From Enterococcus alishanensis (lineage in GTDB: Bacteria; Bacillota; Bacilli; Lactobacillales; Enterococcaceae): a DNA stretch of 64,000 nt. Position 1 is the stretch's first letter. Each line of letters opens with the position of its first letter. Made by a program: the position numbers and the translations under genes. The notes beneath the pieces are model-generated. The model saw only the letters and a list, made by a program, of their open reading frames with translations, ran no database searches and was not told where the DNA came from. Shown in pieces: positions 19,860 to 27,812 of the stretch. The stretch lies in NCBI RefSeq assembly GCF_019218635.1, contig NZ_JAHUZB010000001.1:698142-762141 (forward strand), read 5' to 3'.

Positions 19860-20909
19860 ATGCGCGTAACAAAAGAAGATTTACATCAATTAATCCAAAA
19901 CAAAATTCATAAGGCAGGTTTGTCTGAAGATCAAGCAGCGATTGTTAGTGATGTTTTAACCTTTGCTGATGCAAGAGGGATTCATTCTCATGGTGCAATG
20001 CGAGTAGAATACTATTCAGAACGGATTGCTAAAGGTGGTATCACGCAAAATCCAAAATTTGAATTCAAAAAAACTGGTCCCAGTGTTGGCATTTTTGAAG
20101 GAGATAATGGTTCAGGTTTCGTTGCTGCTGAAAAAGCGATGGATCATGCTATCGAAATCGCGAAAGAAACCGGTATTGCTGTTGTTGGTATCAGAAATAT
20201 TTCTCATAGTGGCGCACTAGCTTATTATGTAGAAAGAGCAGCTACTCATGATATGGTTGCATTGTCCATGTGTCAATCTGATCCAATGGTTGTACCTTTT
20301 GGCGGTAGTGAACCTTATTTTGGAACCAATCCGATTGCTTTTGCTGCACCGAGTAATGATGATAGAATTATTACTTTTGATATGGCTACAACAGTTCAAG
20401 CCTGGGGAAAAATCTTACATGCCCGTTCTCGTAAAGAATCTATTCCAGATTCATGGGCAGTTGATGAACAAGGAAATTCTACCACTGATTCAACTAAAGT
20501 GAATGCTTTGTTACCAATCGCTGGGCCAAAAGGTTACGGCTTAATGATGATGGTTGATATTTTATCTGGTGTGTTATTGGGCGTACCATTTGGTAAACAT
20601 GTGTCTTCTATGTATCATGATCTTTCTAAAGGACGTGAATTAGGACAACTTCATGTAGTCATCAATCCTGAATATTTTGTTGGGTTAGATACATTTAAAA
20701 AATCAATTTCAACCATGTTAGATGAAATCAAAGAAATCGTACCAAGCGAAGGATTTAAAGAAGTCAATTATCCTGGTGAACGAGGCCGAATGCGGGAACA
20801 AAAATATGAAGAAAACGGAATCGAAATCGTTGATGATATTTATAATTATTTAGTTAGTGACGATATTCATTTTGATTATTACGATCACAAGAATAAATTT
20901 GCTGAATAA
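19860..20909 (+). CDS. allD: Ureidoglycolate dehydrogenase-like enzyme (malate/L-lactate dehydrogenase family)
   Basis: 349 residues, the same length as E. coli AllD and clearly like it as remembered. Examples are DARGIHSHGAMRVEYYSERI, SMCQSDPMVVPFGGSEPYFG, TFDMATTVQAWGKIL, GPKGYGLMMMVDILSGVLLG and a C-terminal GIEIVDDIYNYLVSD. This NAD(P)-dependent family oxidises 2-hydroxy acids; AllD oxidises (S)-ureidoglycolate to oxalurate in anaerobic allantoin use. ATG chosen by alignment with the E. coli start; upstream in-frame TTG and GTG codons exist. No allantoinase, oxamate carbamoyltransferase or carbamate kinase gene is nearby, so it is either an orphan of the pathway or acts on another 2-hydroxy acid. 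It stands alone between two terminators, upstream of a nitrilase gene. Confidence 0.8.
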   Translation: MRVTKEDLHQLIQNKIHKAGLSEDQAAIVSDVLTFADARGIHSHGAMRVEYYSERIAKGGITQNPKFEFKKTGPSVGIFEGDNGSGFVAAEKAMDHAIEIAKETGIAVVGIRNISHSGALAYYVERAATHDMVALSMCQSDPMVVPFGGSEPYFGTNPIAFAAPSNDDRIITFDMATTVQAWGKILHARSRKESIPDSWAVDEQGNSTTDSTKVNALLPIAGPKGYGLMMMVDILSGVLLGVPFGKHVSSMYHDLSKGRELGQLHVVINPEYFVGLDTFKKSISTMLDEIKEIVPSEGFKEVNYPGERGRMREQKYEENGIEIVDDIYNYLVSDDIHFDYYDHKNKFAE

Positions 20910-20918
20910 ATCAGATCA

Positions 20919-20960
20919 AATGTACTTATATCTATTTAATAGGTATAGGTACATTTTTTT
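20919..20960 (+). terminator. Terminator of allD
   Basis: AATGTACTTATATCT pairs with AGGTATAGGTACATT using G-U pairs, followed by a T run. Confidence 0.75.
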
Positions 20961-21029
20961 ATTTTATATTGATTTTGTTGACAATAATAATGATAGAATA
21001 AATGTAATATAATCTAAGGAGGCATTACC

Positions 21030-21956
21030 ATGATTGATTTTGAAAAAAGTAAATGTAAAGTTGCCGTTGTTCAAGCAGCTCCTGTTCTATTTGATAAAGA
21101 AAAAACGATTGATAAGACGATTGCTTTAATAGAAGATGCCAGTCAAAAGTCTGCCGATTTAATTGTTTTCCCTGAAGCCTTTATTCCTTGCTATCCCAGA
21201 GGTTTTTCATATGGATTTGTTGTAGGCAGTCGAACAATGGAAGGTCGGCAAGATTGGAAATTACTTTATGACAATTCAGTCGTAGTTCCCAGTAAAGATA
21301 CCGATCGAATTGCAAGTGCAGCCAAAGAATCGAATGCCTATGTTGCCATCGGTATTAATGAAAGAGATGAAAAAAATTGTACTTTGTATTGTACCTTTAT
21401 TATTTTTAGTCCAGAAGGCAAAATTGTGTCGAAACACCGCAAACTAAAACCGACTGGTACAGAACGTTGTATCTGGGGTGACGGAAATGAAGGGGCAATT
21501 TCGACTGTGGATACAGTATTTGGCACAATGGGTGGATTAATTTGTTGGGAAAACTATATGCCATTAGCTAGGGCTGCTTTATATCAAAAGGGCGTTTCGA
21601 TTTATTTGGCACCGACAGCCGATAATCGTGAAGAATGGCAACATACGATGCAACATATTGCAATGGAGGGACGCTGTTTTGTGATTGGTTGTAATCAACA
21701 TGTGACAAAATCTCAGTATCCAGAAGGCTTGCATTCTCAAAATGAATTAGCTGCATTACCTGAAGATTTGTGTCCAGGAGGTAGCTGTATTGTCAGTCCT
21801 TTTGGGAAGTATTTAGTTGAACCAGTTTGGAATAAAGAGACCATTATTTATCAAGAATTAGACATGGAACAAGTACCGTTAAGTCGAATGGATTTTGATC
21901 CGACTGGGCATTATTCACGGCCGGATGTATTTCATTTAGAAGTAAATAATAACTAA
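21030..21956 (+). CDS. Nitrilase (C-N hydrolase family, nitrilase branch)
   Basis: 308-residue cytoplasmic thiol hydrolase. All three catalytic residues are visible: Glu in VFPEAFIP (about 48), Lys in KHRKLKPTG (about 136) and Cys in GGLICWENYMPL (about 172). Nitrile-type features also include PRGFSYGFVVGSR and EEWQHTMQHIAMEGRCFV. The full CWEN signature and length point to a true nitrilase making a carboxylic acid and ammonia, rather than an omega-amidase or carbamoylase. ATG follows AAGGAGG. Single gene between allD and a convergent alcohol dehydrogenase. Plant-derived nitriles are a plausible substrate, but that is inference. Confidence 0.85.
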   Translation: MIDFEKSKCKVAVVQAAPVLFDKEKTIDKTIALIEDASQKSADLIVFPEAFIPCYPRGFSYGFVVGSRTMEGRQDWKLLYDNSVVVPSKDTDRIASAAKESNAYVAIGINERDEKNCTLYCTFIIFSPEGKIVSKHRKLKPTGTERCIWGDGNEGAISTVDTVFGTMGGLICWENYMPLARAALYQKGVSIYLAPTADNREEWQHTMQHIAMEGRCFVIGCNQHVTKSQYPEGLHSQNELAALPEDLCPGGSCIVSPFGKYLVEPVWNKETIIYQELDMEQVPLSRMDFDPTGHYSRPDVFHLEVNNN

Positions 21957-22008
21957 TTAAGTAACAATCATTTGTTCCCAGTCAATTGACAAGATTATAT
22001 TAAAAACT

Positions 22009-22052
22009 AAAGCTATAAATTGGCGTGATAATACCAATTTATAGCTTTTTTT
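22009..22052 (+). terminator. Terminator of the nitrilase gene
   Basis: AAGCTATAAATTGG pairs with CCAATTTATAGCTT around a short loop, then seven T. The A-rich left flank could also serve the convergent alcohol dehydrogenase gene. Confidence 0.88.
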
Positions 22053-22099
22053 ATCAGAGAAATATTCTCAGAAATTTTTAATTGATTGGATTGAAAAAT

Positions 22100-23170
22100 T
22101 TATGATAGTTGATAAGCTTCAACATCAAAGATTGCTTGTTTAAACATATCCTGTGTAATCTCATAAGGAACATGAACGATATCATTCGTGGACATCGCCT
22201 TATCGATAATAGCGGTCAAGTCGGTTGTATTATTTAGTCCCATTTCGGTTAGTGAAACTGGAAGTTTATTTTCTTTCATGAAGCGATAAACTCGTTCAAA
22301 AAGAGCGTCTTGCTGATCCATTTTTAACAAGGCTAAAACACCGTAACTTACAGAAGCCCCATGTAAATAATCTTCCATTTTTTTAAGAACTGTTGTGCCA
22401 TAATAAAAAGAATGAGCCATCGCAGAGTTATAGTCATTGATTACTAATACTGAAACTAAACCAGTAGTAACAATAATATCGGCAACCACTTGTTCAATAG
22501 CAAAAGATGGAATCCCTGCAGAACTGTCTTTTAAGGCCTGTGTACCATATTCCAACAGACGATCAGTACACATTTTTCCAATTTGAATACCTAATCCGTC
22601 GGTGTAATCTAGTTGGTCTCCACGAGCAGAGAAAGTTGATTCAATTTCTTTAGAAAGTGCATCTCCAACGCCAGCCCACAAATATTTATCTGGTGCCTTG
22701 GCGATAATAGCAGTATCGATAAATGTATGCGTAGGTGGTTTAGATGGGAAAAAGAGACCTTGCATTTCACCTTCTTCGGTATACATCACACAGACTGCAG
22801 TTACTGGTGAACAATTTGAACCAATTGTAGGAAAAGTGAAAACCGGTTTTCCCATTTTCTCAGCAACTACTTTGACTGTATCACAAACGCGGCCGCCTCC
22901 TACTGCAAAAAGAATATCTGCCTTTTGGACATCAGCATCATTCACTAATTTTTCGACATTTTCATAAGTGGAGTTACCACCGTACCAAAGGGTATTAGTG
23001 ACTTCGATTTCTTGTGATAGTGCTTCTTTAATTTTTGTTTCGGCTTTTTCTAATGCTGTTTCGCCACCAATTATAACTGCTTTGCTACCGTATTCTTTTA
23101 CGATATCTGTGATTTGCTCATAAGCATCGACACCAATTGTATAGTTAGGTAAAAAGACTGTTTGACTCAT
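22100..23170 (-). CDS. Iron-containing alcohol dehydrogenase (GldA/HcxA-like)
   Basis: 356 residues. NAD-binding FAVGGGRVCDTVKVVA near 90-105 and the metal ligands Asp in GVGDALSKE, His in AMAHSFYYG and His in YLHGASVSYG are present, the Asp/His/His set of the glycerol-dehydrogenase subgroup. TIGSNCSPVTAVCVMYTEEG resembles E. coli YbdH (HcxA), which reduces 2-oxo acids, so a hydroxy-acid or 2-ketoaldehyde substrate is as likely as glycerol. Start ATG on the minus strand follows AAGAAGGAAAA. Convergent with the nitrilase gene; no operon partner. Confidence 0.8.
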   Translation of the reverse strand: MSQTVFLPNYTIGVDAYEQITDIVKEYGSKAVIIGGETALEKAETKIKEALSQEIEVTNTLWYGGNSTYENVEKLVNDADVQKADILFAVGGGRVCDTVKVVAEKMGKPVFTFPTIGSNCSPVTAVCVMYTEEGEMQGLFFPSKPPTHTFIDTAIIAKAPDKYLWAGVGDALSKEIESTFSARGDQLDYTDGLGIQIGKMCTDRLLEYGTQALKDSSAGIPSFAIEQVVADIIVTTGLVSVLVINDYNSAMAHSFYYGTTVLKKMEDYLHGASVSYGVLALLKMDQQDALFERVYRFMKENKLPVSLTEMGLNNTTDLTAIIDKAMSTNDIVHVPYEITQDMFKQAIFDVEAYQLS

Positions 23171-23267
23171 ATTATTTTCCTTCTTTCTTAATCAGTTGAT
23201 TTGTTAAATATAGTAGAGATAGTCAAAATCATGACAAATGTTATTTTTTAAATGTTGAAATTGAGTA

Positions 23268-23310
23268 TAAAAAAAACATTCCATAAAAGAAGTTCTGCCT
23301 TCTTTTAAAT
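23268..23310 (-). terminator. Strong minus-strand hairpin terminator without an obvious gene
   Basis: On the minus strand TAAAAGAAG and CTTCTTTTA pair around GCAGAA, extended by CATTGCAT/ATGGAATG, then eight T. No annotated gene ends here, so a short unannotated minus-strand transcript is implied. Confidence 0.6.
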
Positions 23311-23357
23311 GCAATGTGAATAGGGACTTTTTGATTAGATTCTCAAAAAAGTCCCAG

Positions 23358-23402
23358 CTATAATAATAAAATAATAATTGCCATCTGATTTTTTTCCATC
23401 AT
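23358..23402 (-). CDS. Possible small hydrophobic peptide (14 codons)
   Basis: The frame encodes MMEKNQMAIIILLL: a charged start and hydrophobic tail. AGGTGA lies about five bases upstream of the first ATG. It is followed by an inverted repeat and a strong terminator, so a short transcript is plausible. Its hydrophobic character recalls type I toxins, but it is shorter than Fst and lacks its motif. Chance occurrence in AT-rich DNA is quite possible. Confidence 0.2.
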   Translation of the reverse strand: MMEKNQMAIIILLL

Positions 23403-23558
23403 TGTCTTCACCTACTATTTTTTTGAATTTTCGGAATATTGTATCAATATTTCTTTACAGTTTACAAAATAGATATCTCTTTGTCAATCTAAAAATGGAA
23501 TTTTAGTTAAAATAAGTTTAAAAAAATATGAGATTGTGGACTGGAGGTGAGGGATCAA

Positions 23559-23594
23559 TGGCTGATTTTGTGAATTCAATTTTGATTTTCTGAG
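23559..23594 (+). CDS. Possible 11-residue leader-like peptide
   Basis: An excellent GGAGGTGAGGG site precedes ATG by a few bases and the frame encodes MADFVNSILIF before TGA. It may be a leader peptide, a decayed toxin start or chance. No function assigned. Confidence 0.18.
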
Positions 23595-23809
23595 ATTAGA
23601 ATGGAGTACAATATTTACCTAAGTAATGGAAGAAAGAAGATGTTAAAAAGATATCAATAGCATTTTTTAAATAATATAGAAAAATTTTCTGATGATTGAT
23701 GTTTTATAGGAAAGATATACAACTAAATTTGATAATCTTATGTACAGATGAAAGGTTATTATTCCTGCTATACTAAATAGATAAATAGCAAGAAAGGAGC
23801 AGTCCGATA

Positions 23810-24709
23810 ATGAAAAAAGCAGTATTGATTGTAAATCCTAGTTCTGGTAATGAGGAAGCTCAAGAATACGAGAAATTGGTCAAGGAAAAACTGACGGATA
23901 TATTTGATGAAGTAGAGGTACAGCATACAGGAGACACTGGAGATGCAACTAAATTTGCGAACCAAGCAGTGACAGATAAAGTAGACAGTGTTTTTGCTAT
24001 GGGTGGTGACGGAACAGTTAATGAGGTGATCAGTGGTTTAGCAGAACAAGAACACCGACCGAAGTTTGGTTTCTTTCCATTAGGTACAGTAAATGATTTG
24101 GCTCGCTCGCTGAATATCTCAATGGAACCAGAAGAAGCGGTTGCTGAATTGGATTTGGATCGTCGGATAGCTTTAGACATTGGAAAAGTCAACGAAGATT
24201 ATTTTATGAATATTGTTGCAGTCGGTGGAATTCCTGAAGCTATCAGTGACGTGGAGGTTGAAGAAAAAACTAAGTTTGGTAAATTAGCTTATTTTACTTC
24301 TGGTTTCAAGCAAGTGTTAAAAGATGAAAGTTATCATTTTGAGTTAGAAATCGAGGGTGAAAAAAGAAAAATTGAAAGTAGCGCTGTCGTCATCGCGCTA
24401 ACTCAAACTATCGGTGGCTACGGTCACATTGTGCCAGAAGCCAGACCTGATGATGGCAAAATGTATCTGATATATCTTAAGAATCAAAATGTGCTCGATA
24501 TGGTAAAAAGTGTGCCAGATATTATAAAGGGAATCGATCATTCGACAGATTACATTGGTTATCAACCTTTCATTGAAGGCAGTTTATCAGTTAAAGAAGA
24601 GGTTGATTTGCATTCTAGTGTAGATGGTGATGAAGGTCCAGGGTTACCATTGCGTTTTAAAATTCTACCACAACATTTGGAGGTTTACGTTGGACCTCAA
24701 AAGAAATAA
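23810..24709 (+). CDS. Diacylglycerol/lipid kinase family protein (DagK/YegS-like)
   Basis: 299 residues. The diacylglycerol-kinase catalytic domain has the nucleotide-binding motif MGGDGTVNEVISGL near residue 63 and FFPLGTVNDLARSLN near 92, plus a C-terminal beta-sandwich ending in LPLRFKILPQHLEVYV. Likely phosphorylates diacylglycerol or a related lipid in phospholipid or lipoteichoic-acid turnover. ATG follows AGAAAGGAGCAG. Monocistronic as far as seen; its housekeeping nature contrasts with the sugar operons around it. Confidence 0.88.
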   Translation: MKKAVLIVNPSSGNEEAQEYEKLVKEKLTDIFDEVEVQHTGDTGDATKFANQAVTDKVDSVFAMGGDGTVNEVISGLAEQEHRPKFGFFPLGTVNDLARSLNISMEPEEAVAELDLDRRIALDIGKVNEDYFMNIVAVGGIPEAISDVEVEEKTKFGKLAYFTSGFKQVLKDESYHFELEIEGEKRKIESSAVVIALTQTIGGYGHIVPEARPDDGKMYLIYLKNQNVLDMVKSVPDIIKGIDHSTDYIGYQPFIEGSLSVKEEVDLHSSVDGDEGPGLPLRFKILPQHLEVYVGPQKK

Positions 24710-24908
24710 AGTATATTGAACATGATTGGAAATCTAAAAATAGATTCTATATGTAGATATTGATAAAAAACTTTAGATATTTATTATTTAAGCTTTCATA
24801 CCATACTATTTATTCAATTAGATGGTGATATTTCCAGTGTGTCATGAGCCACAATTTATAAGCTGCTTAACACCTTTGATTCCAGATGTTAAACAGCTTA
24901 ATTGATTA

Positions 24909-25079
24909 TCAATCCTTCATACGCTTTTTTGCTTTTTTTTGCCATTTGTTCATAATTTCTAGTATGTCACTATGAATAATAAAAATACGTTTAAAAGTGG
25001 CAATAGTTGCCTGGTCAACAATGTACAATTTACTATCTAAGTCTCTGAGGAAGGCTCGATGAATATTTACGTTCTCTTT
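24909..25079 (-). pseudogene. C-terminal gene remnant of unknown family
   Basis: An open minus-strand stretch of 56 codons with no start codon near its upstream end reads like real protein (residues include DLDSKLYIVDQATIATFKRI and a basic tail MNKWQKKAKKRMKD) and ends in TGA. An in-frame TAA at 25080-25082 cuts it off upstream. I do not recognise the family. The balanced, non-repetitive composition in otherwise AT-rich DNA suggests a decayed gene rather than noise. The surrounding 24710-25302 region holds no intact gene. Confidence 0.4.
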
Positions 25080-25267
25080 TTAAAATTTTAGTTATTCCAT
25101 TAAATTGAAGAAATTTCTTGTTTTCCCATGCCGGTATATACTGATAACCTAGAGAATACATCATGCTTGAGATTATCATCGAATAATTTTTCATTTGTAT
25201 TCGCCTTTAATTTTACAAAAAGAAAAAGCTGCAATTGCATTTATAAACGAGATCTTGTCCACAGTCA

Positions 25268-25295
25268 AACGCGAGGAAAAACCTCGCGTTTTTTT
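25268..25295. terminator. GC-rich hairpin terminator downstream of the DeoR gene
   Basis: AACGCGAGG pairs with CCTCGCGTT around four to five A, followed by T residues on the plus strand. It sits eight bases beyond the DeoR stop, so it most likely ends that minus-strand gene, though the longer T run faces the other way. Confidence 0.7.
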
Positions 25296-25302
25296 ATGTT
25301 GG

Positions 25303-26067
25303 CTATTGTACTTTTATTACTTTTAATCCAGCCTTTTCGATTTGAGTAATTAATTTTGGTGGACAATACCGATCGGTGATTAAACAATCAAAGACAGAAA
25401 GATCAGCGATTTTGAATTTGGAAGTTAACCCGACTTTTCGATGATCCGCAACGAGTATTTTATATTTAACGGTTTGTTTAATCATGAGTTCGTTGATCTT
25501 TGCTTCATTTAAAATTTTGGTAGTAACGCCATTTACTATATCAACACCACTACAGCCAATAATACAAATATCTGCATTAGTGGAAGTGATTGTATCTATC
25601 GCGATATCACCCACTAAGACTTCTTTTGGAAAACGTAATTCTCCTCCAGTTAAAATGTAATTATAGTTTGCATTGTGAGGTAAGTGAGCAATTTTCAAAT
25701 TATTGGTGACAATAGTTAAATGTTTGGCTTTTAAGTAATTCACAGTATTTAAAGCAGTGGAACTTGAATTAATAAAGACAGTATCGTAATCGCTTACATA
25801 AGTACTGGCAATTCTTGCGATAGATTGCTTGATTAATTCAGGACCAGATGCATCGAAATTTTTTTGATTGTCATAATTAAAAATGCAGTAACCATATTTA
25901 CGTTGAATATCATTTTTCTCTTCTAGAATATTCAGGTCCCGACGAATGGTACTAATCGATACCCCTAACGAGTTTGCTAACTCTTGTGTAGTCATCCGTT
26001 CATGTTGTTCTAAAATATTCAAAATATTTTTGTGACGTTGTTCAATAGTGGCAATGGAATTTTTCAC
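25303..26067 (-). CDS. DeoR-family repressor of the ascorbate operon (UlaR-like)
   Basis: 254 residues. The N-terminal DeoR helix-turn-helix (ERMTTQELANSLGVSISTIR, then RDLNILEE) is followed by the DeoR C-terminal sensor domain (VFINSSSTALNTVNYLK; LTGGELRFPKEVLVG; DICIIGCSGVDIVNGVTT; ADHRKVGLTSKF). It starts with GTG seven bases after GGAGG on the minus strand. Divergent from ulaG, it probably represses the ula genes and responds to an L-ascorbate or xylulose phosphate, as UlaR does in E. coli. An inverted repeat in the shared intergenic region may be its operator. Confidence 0.85.
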   Translation of the reverse strand: MKNSIATIEQRHKNILNILEQHERMTTQELANSLGVSISTIRRDLNILEEKNDIQRKYGYCIFNYDNQKNFDASGPELIKQSIARIASTYVSDYDTVFINSSSTALNTVNYLKAKHLTIVTNNLKIAHLPHNANYNYILTGGELRFPKEVLVGDIAIDTITSTNADICIIGCSGVDIVNGVTTKILNEAKINELMIKQTVKYKILVADHRKVGLTSKFKIADLSVFDCLITDRYCPPKLITQIEKAGLKVIKVQ

Positions 26068-26147
26068 TGAGGTTCCTCCTTTAAAATTTTTTATTTATAT
26101 CTCATATGAACAAGTATACAACAAAAAAAGATTAATTAATCCAAAAA

Positions 26148-26211
26148 AATCATATAATGTTCTAACGGTCATAAAAAAGGGTTTTCATAATGATTTTTTG
26201 AATATATGATT
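26148..26211. promoter_or_regulatory. Candidate DeoR operator pair upstream of ulaG
   Basis: AATCATATA (26148-26156) and its exact inverted copy TATATGATT (26203-26211) are spaced about 46 bases apart in the divergent region, suited to looping. ATATAATG in the left arm may overlap a -10 element. Confidence 0.4.
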
Positions 26212-26253
26212 GTAAATGTAAAGAACAAATAAATCATTTAAGGAGATTCAATT

Positions 26254-27321
26254 ATGGCGAATACGGTAGATAATATTTCAAAAGAAGATTGGATTTTGAA
26301 TACCTTCCCAGAATGGGGGACTTATTTAAACGAAGAAATTGAGGAAACTGAAGTAAAGGATGGGACTGTTTCAATGTGGTGGCTTGGATGCACAGGTATC
26401 TGGCTGAAATCTGCTGCTGGAACAAATATTTTGTGTGATTTATGGTGTGGTACAGGTAAACGTAGCCATGGAAATGGTCAAATGAAAAAAGGTCATCAAA
26501 TGATGCGAATGAGTGGTGTTCAAAAAATGCAACCTAATTTACGTACACAGCCATTTGTAATTGATCCTTTTGAGATCAAAAAGGTGGATGCATTAGTTGT
26601 TACTCATATTCATTCAGACCATTTAGATATTAATACTGCGGCGGCGGTCCATCAAAACTGCCCAACAGCAAAATTTATTGGGCCAAAAGAAGTGGTAGCT
26701 ACTTGGTTGAAGTGGGGGATCCCTGAAGAAAAAACTATCATTGTTAAACCAGGAGATGAAGTACAGGTTAAAGATATTAAAATAGTTGCTTTAGAAGCAT
26801 TTGATCGTACTGCTTTGGTAACTTGTGAAGATCCTGCTGTATCTTTGAAAGGGAAATTACCTCAAGATATGGATCAAATCGCAGTAAATTATCTATTTGA
26901 AACTTCTGGTGGAAATATTTATCATGCAGGTGATTCTCATTATTCTAATATGTTTGCTAAGCATGGAAATGAACATACAATTGATGTTTGTTTAGGAGCT
27001 TACGGAGAAAATCCACGAGGGATTACTGACAAAGTTACCTCTGTCGATATGCTTCGAATGGCGGAATCATTAAATGCTAAAGTTGTTATCCCTGTTCATT
27101 ACGATATTTGGGCGAATTTTATGGCGGACCCAAAAGAGATCACTGAATTGTGGCAGTTTAAAAAGGATCGTTTGAAATATCAGTTTAAACCTTTCATTTG
27201 GCAAGTAGGCGGGAAATTTACTTATCCAACAGATAAAGACGATTTGGAATTTAACTTTTATCGTGGATTTGATGATGCTTTTTCTATCGAAAATGATACG
27301 CCATTCCCATCATTCTTATAA
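26254..27321 (+). CDS. ulaG: L-ascorbate-6-phosphate lactonase
   Basis: 355-residue metallo-beta-lactamase-fold hydrolase, cytoplasmic, opening the lactone of PTS-imported L-ascorbate 6-phosphate to 3-keto-L-gulonate 6-phosphate. Metal-binding THIHSDHLD near residues 114-122, [11 protein letters not shown] and VIPVHYDIW are present, with the family start [23 protein letters not shown] follows TTAAGGAGATT. First gene of a complete seven-gene ascorbate operon. Confidence 0.93.
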   Translation: MANTVDNISKEDWILNTFPEWGTYLNEEIEETEVKDGTVSMWWLGCTGIWLKSAAGTNILCDLWCGTGKRSHGNGQMKKGHQMMRMSGVQKMQPNLRTQPFVIDPFEIKKVDALVVTHIHSDHLDINTAAAVHQNCPTAKFIGPKEVVATWLKWGIPEEKTIIVKPGDEVQVKDIKIVALEAFDRTALVTCEDPAVSLKGKLPQDMDQIAVNYLFETSGGNIYHAGDSHYSNMFAKHGNEHTIDVCLGAYGENPRGITDKVTSVDMLRMAESLNAKVVIPVHYDIWANFMADPKEITELWQFKKDRLKYQFKPFIWQVGGKFTYPTDKDDLEFNFYRGFDDAFSIENDTPFPSFL

Positions 27322-27338
27322 GAAAAGAGGGTATTAAA

Positions 27339-27800
27339 ATGCTTAAATATTTTTTTGAAAATGAGTTAGTAAGTTATTCAGAAAAAACAATTACTGATTG
27401 GCGAGAGGCAATTAGTGAGAGTTGTCAACAATTACTAAATAAGGGAATAATTAATCAAACATATATTGATGAAATTATCACATGTGTTGAAAAACACGGT
27501 CCATATATTGTTATTGTACCGCAAGTAGCAATGCCTCATTCTTCTGATAAAAGTGAAGGGATTTTTGGTACAGCGATAGCTTTTACAAAATTTAAATCAC
27601 CAATTGTGTTTGAAAGTGATGATGAAGAAGAAAAATCAGCCAGTCTCTTTTTCACATTAGCCGCTAAAAACTCGGAAGAACATATGGAAAATATTCAGAA
27701 CTTGTCTGAATTATTGATGACAGAAGGATTAATTGATCAACTAGTCGCTAGTGAGTCTATCGAAGAATATCAACGTATAATGAAAGAATTTAATATCTAG
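27339..27800 (+). CDS. ulaC: L-ascorbate-type PTS EIIA component
   Basis: 153-residue fructose/mannitol-fold EIIA. Phosphorylated histidine is His67 in VAMPHSSDKSEG. It passes phosphate from HPr to the EIIB encoded two genes downstream. Sits 17 bases after ulaG and 12 before the EIIC gene, with GAAAAGAGGG before ATG. The order lactonase-IIA-IIC-IIB differs from E. coli ulaABCDEF but all parts are present. Confidence 0.88.
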   Translation: MLKYFFENELVSYSEKTITDWREAISESCQQLLNKGIINQTYIDEIITCVEKHGPYIVIVPQVAMPHSSDKSEGIFGTAIAFTKFKSPIVFESDDEEEKSASLFFTLAAKNSEEHMENIQNLSELLMTEGLIDQLVASESIEEYQRIMKEFNI

Positions 27801-27812
27801 GGGGAGATATGA

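Larger units (their letters stand above)
23171..23809. other. 639-base gene-poor region with two tiny RBS-preceded reading frames
   Basis: No conventional gene. It contains a minus-strand hairpin with a T run (about 23268-23310), a second inverted repeat GGGACTTTTT/AAAAAGTCCC (23323-23355), a 14-codon minus-strand frame (23358-23402) and an 11-codon plus-strand frame (23559-23594), each with a good Shine-Dalgarno sequence. The base composition is strongly AT-rich. A small-RNA or type I toxin-like locus is possible but unproven. Confidence 0.4.

Noticed and set aside
20978..21013. Promoter TTGACA ... TATAAT before the nitrilase
   Set aside because: The two hexamers are separated by 24 bases, too far for a sigma-A promoter; the nearer TAGAAT is only 10 bases away.
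23358..23402. Fst-type par toxin
   Set aside because: The peptide is only 14 residues and lacks the Fst proline-containing membrane segment and charged tail.
25128..25349. 73-codon plus-strand reading frame
   Set aside because: It crosses the GC-rich terminator and the end of the minus-strand DeoR gene, has no good ribosome binding site and no recognisable motif.
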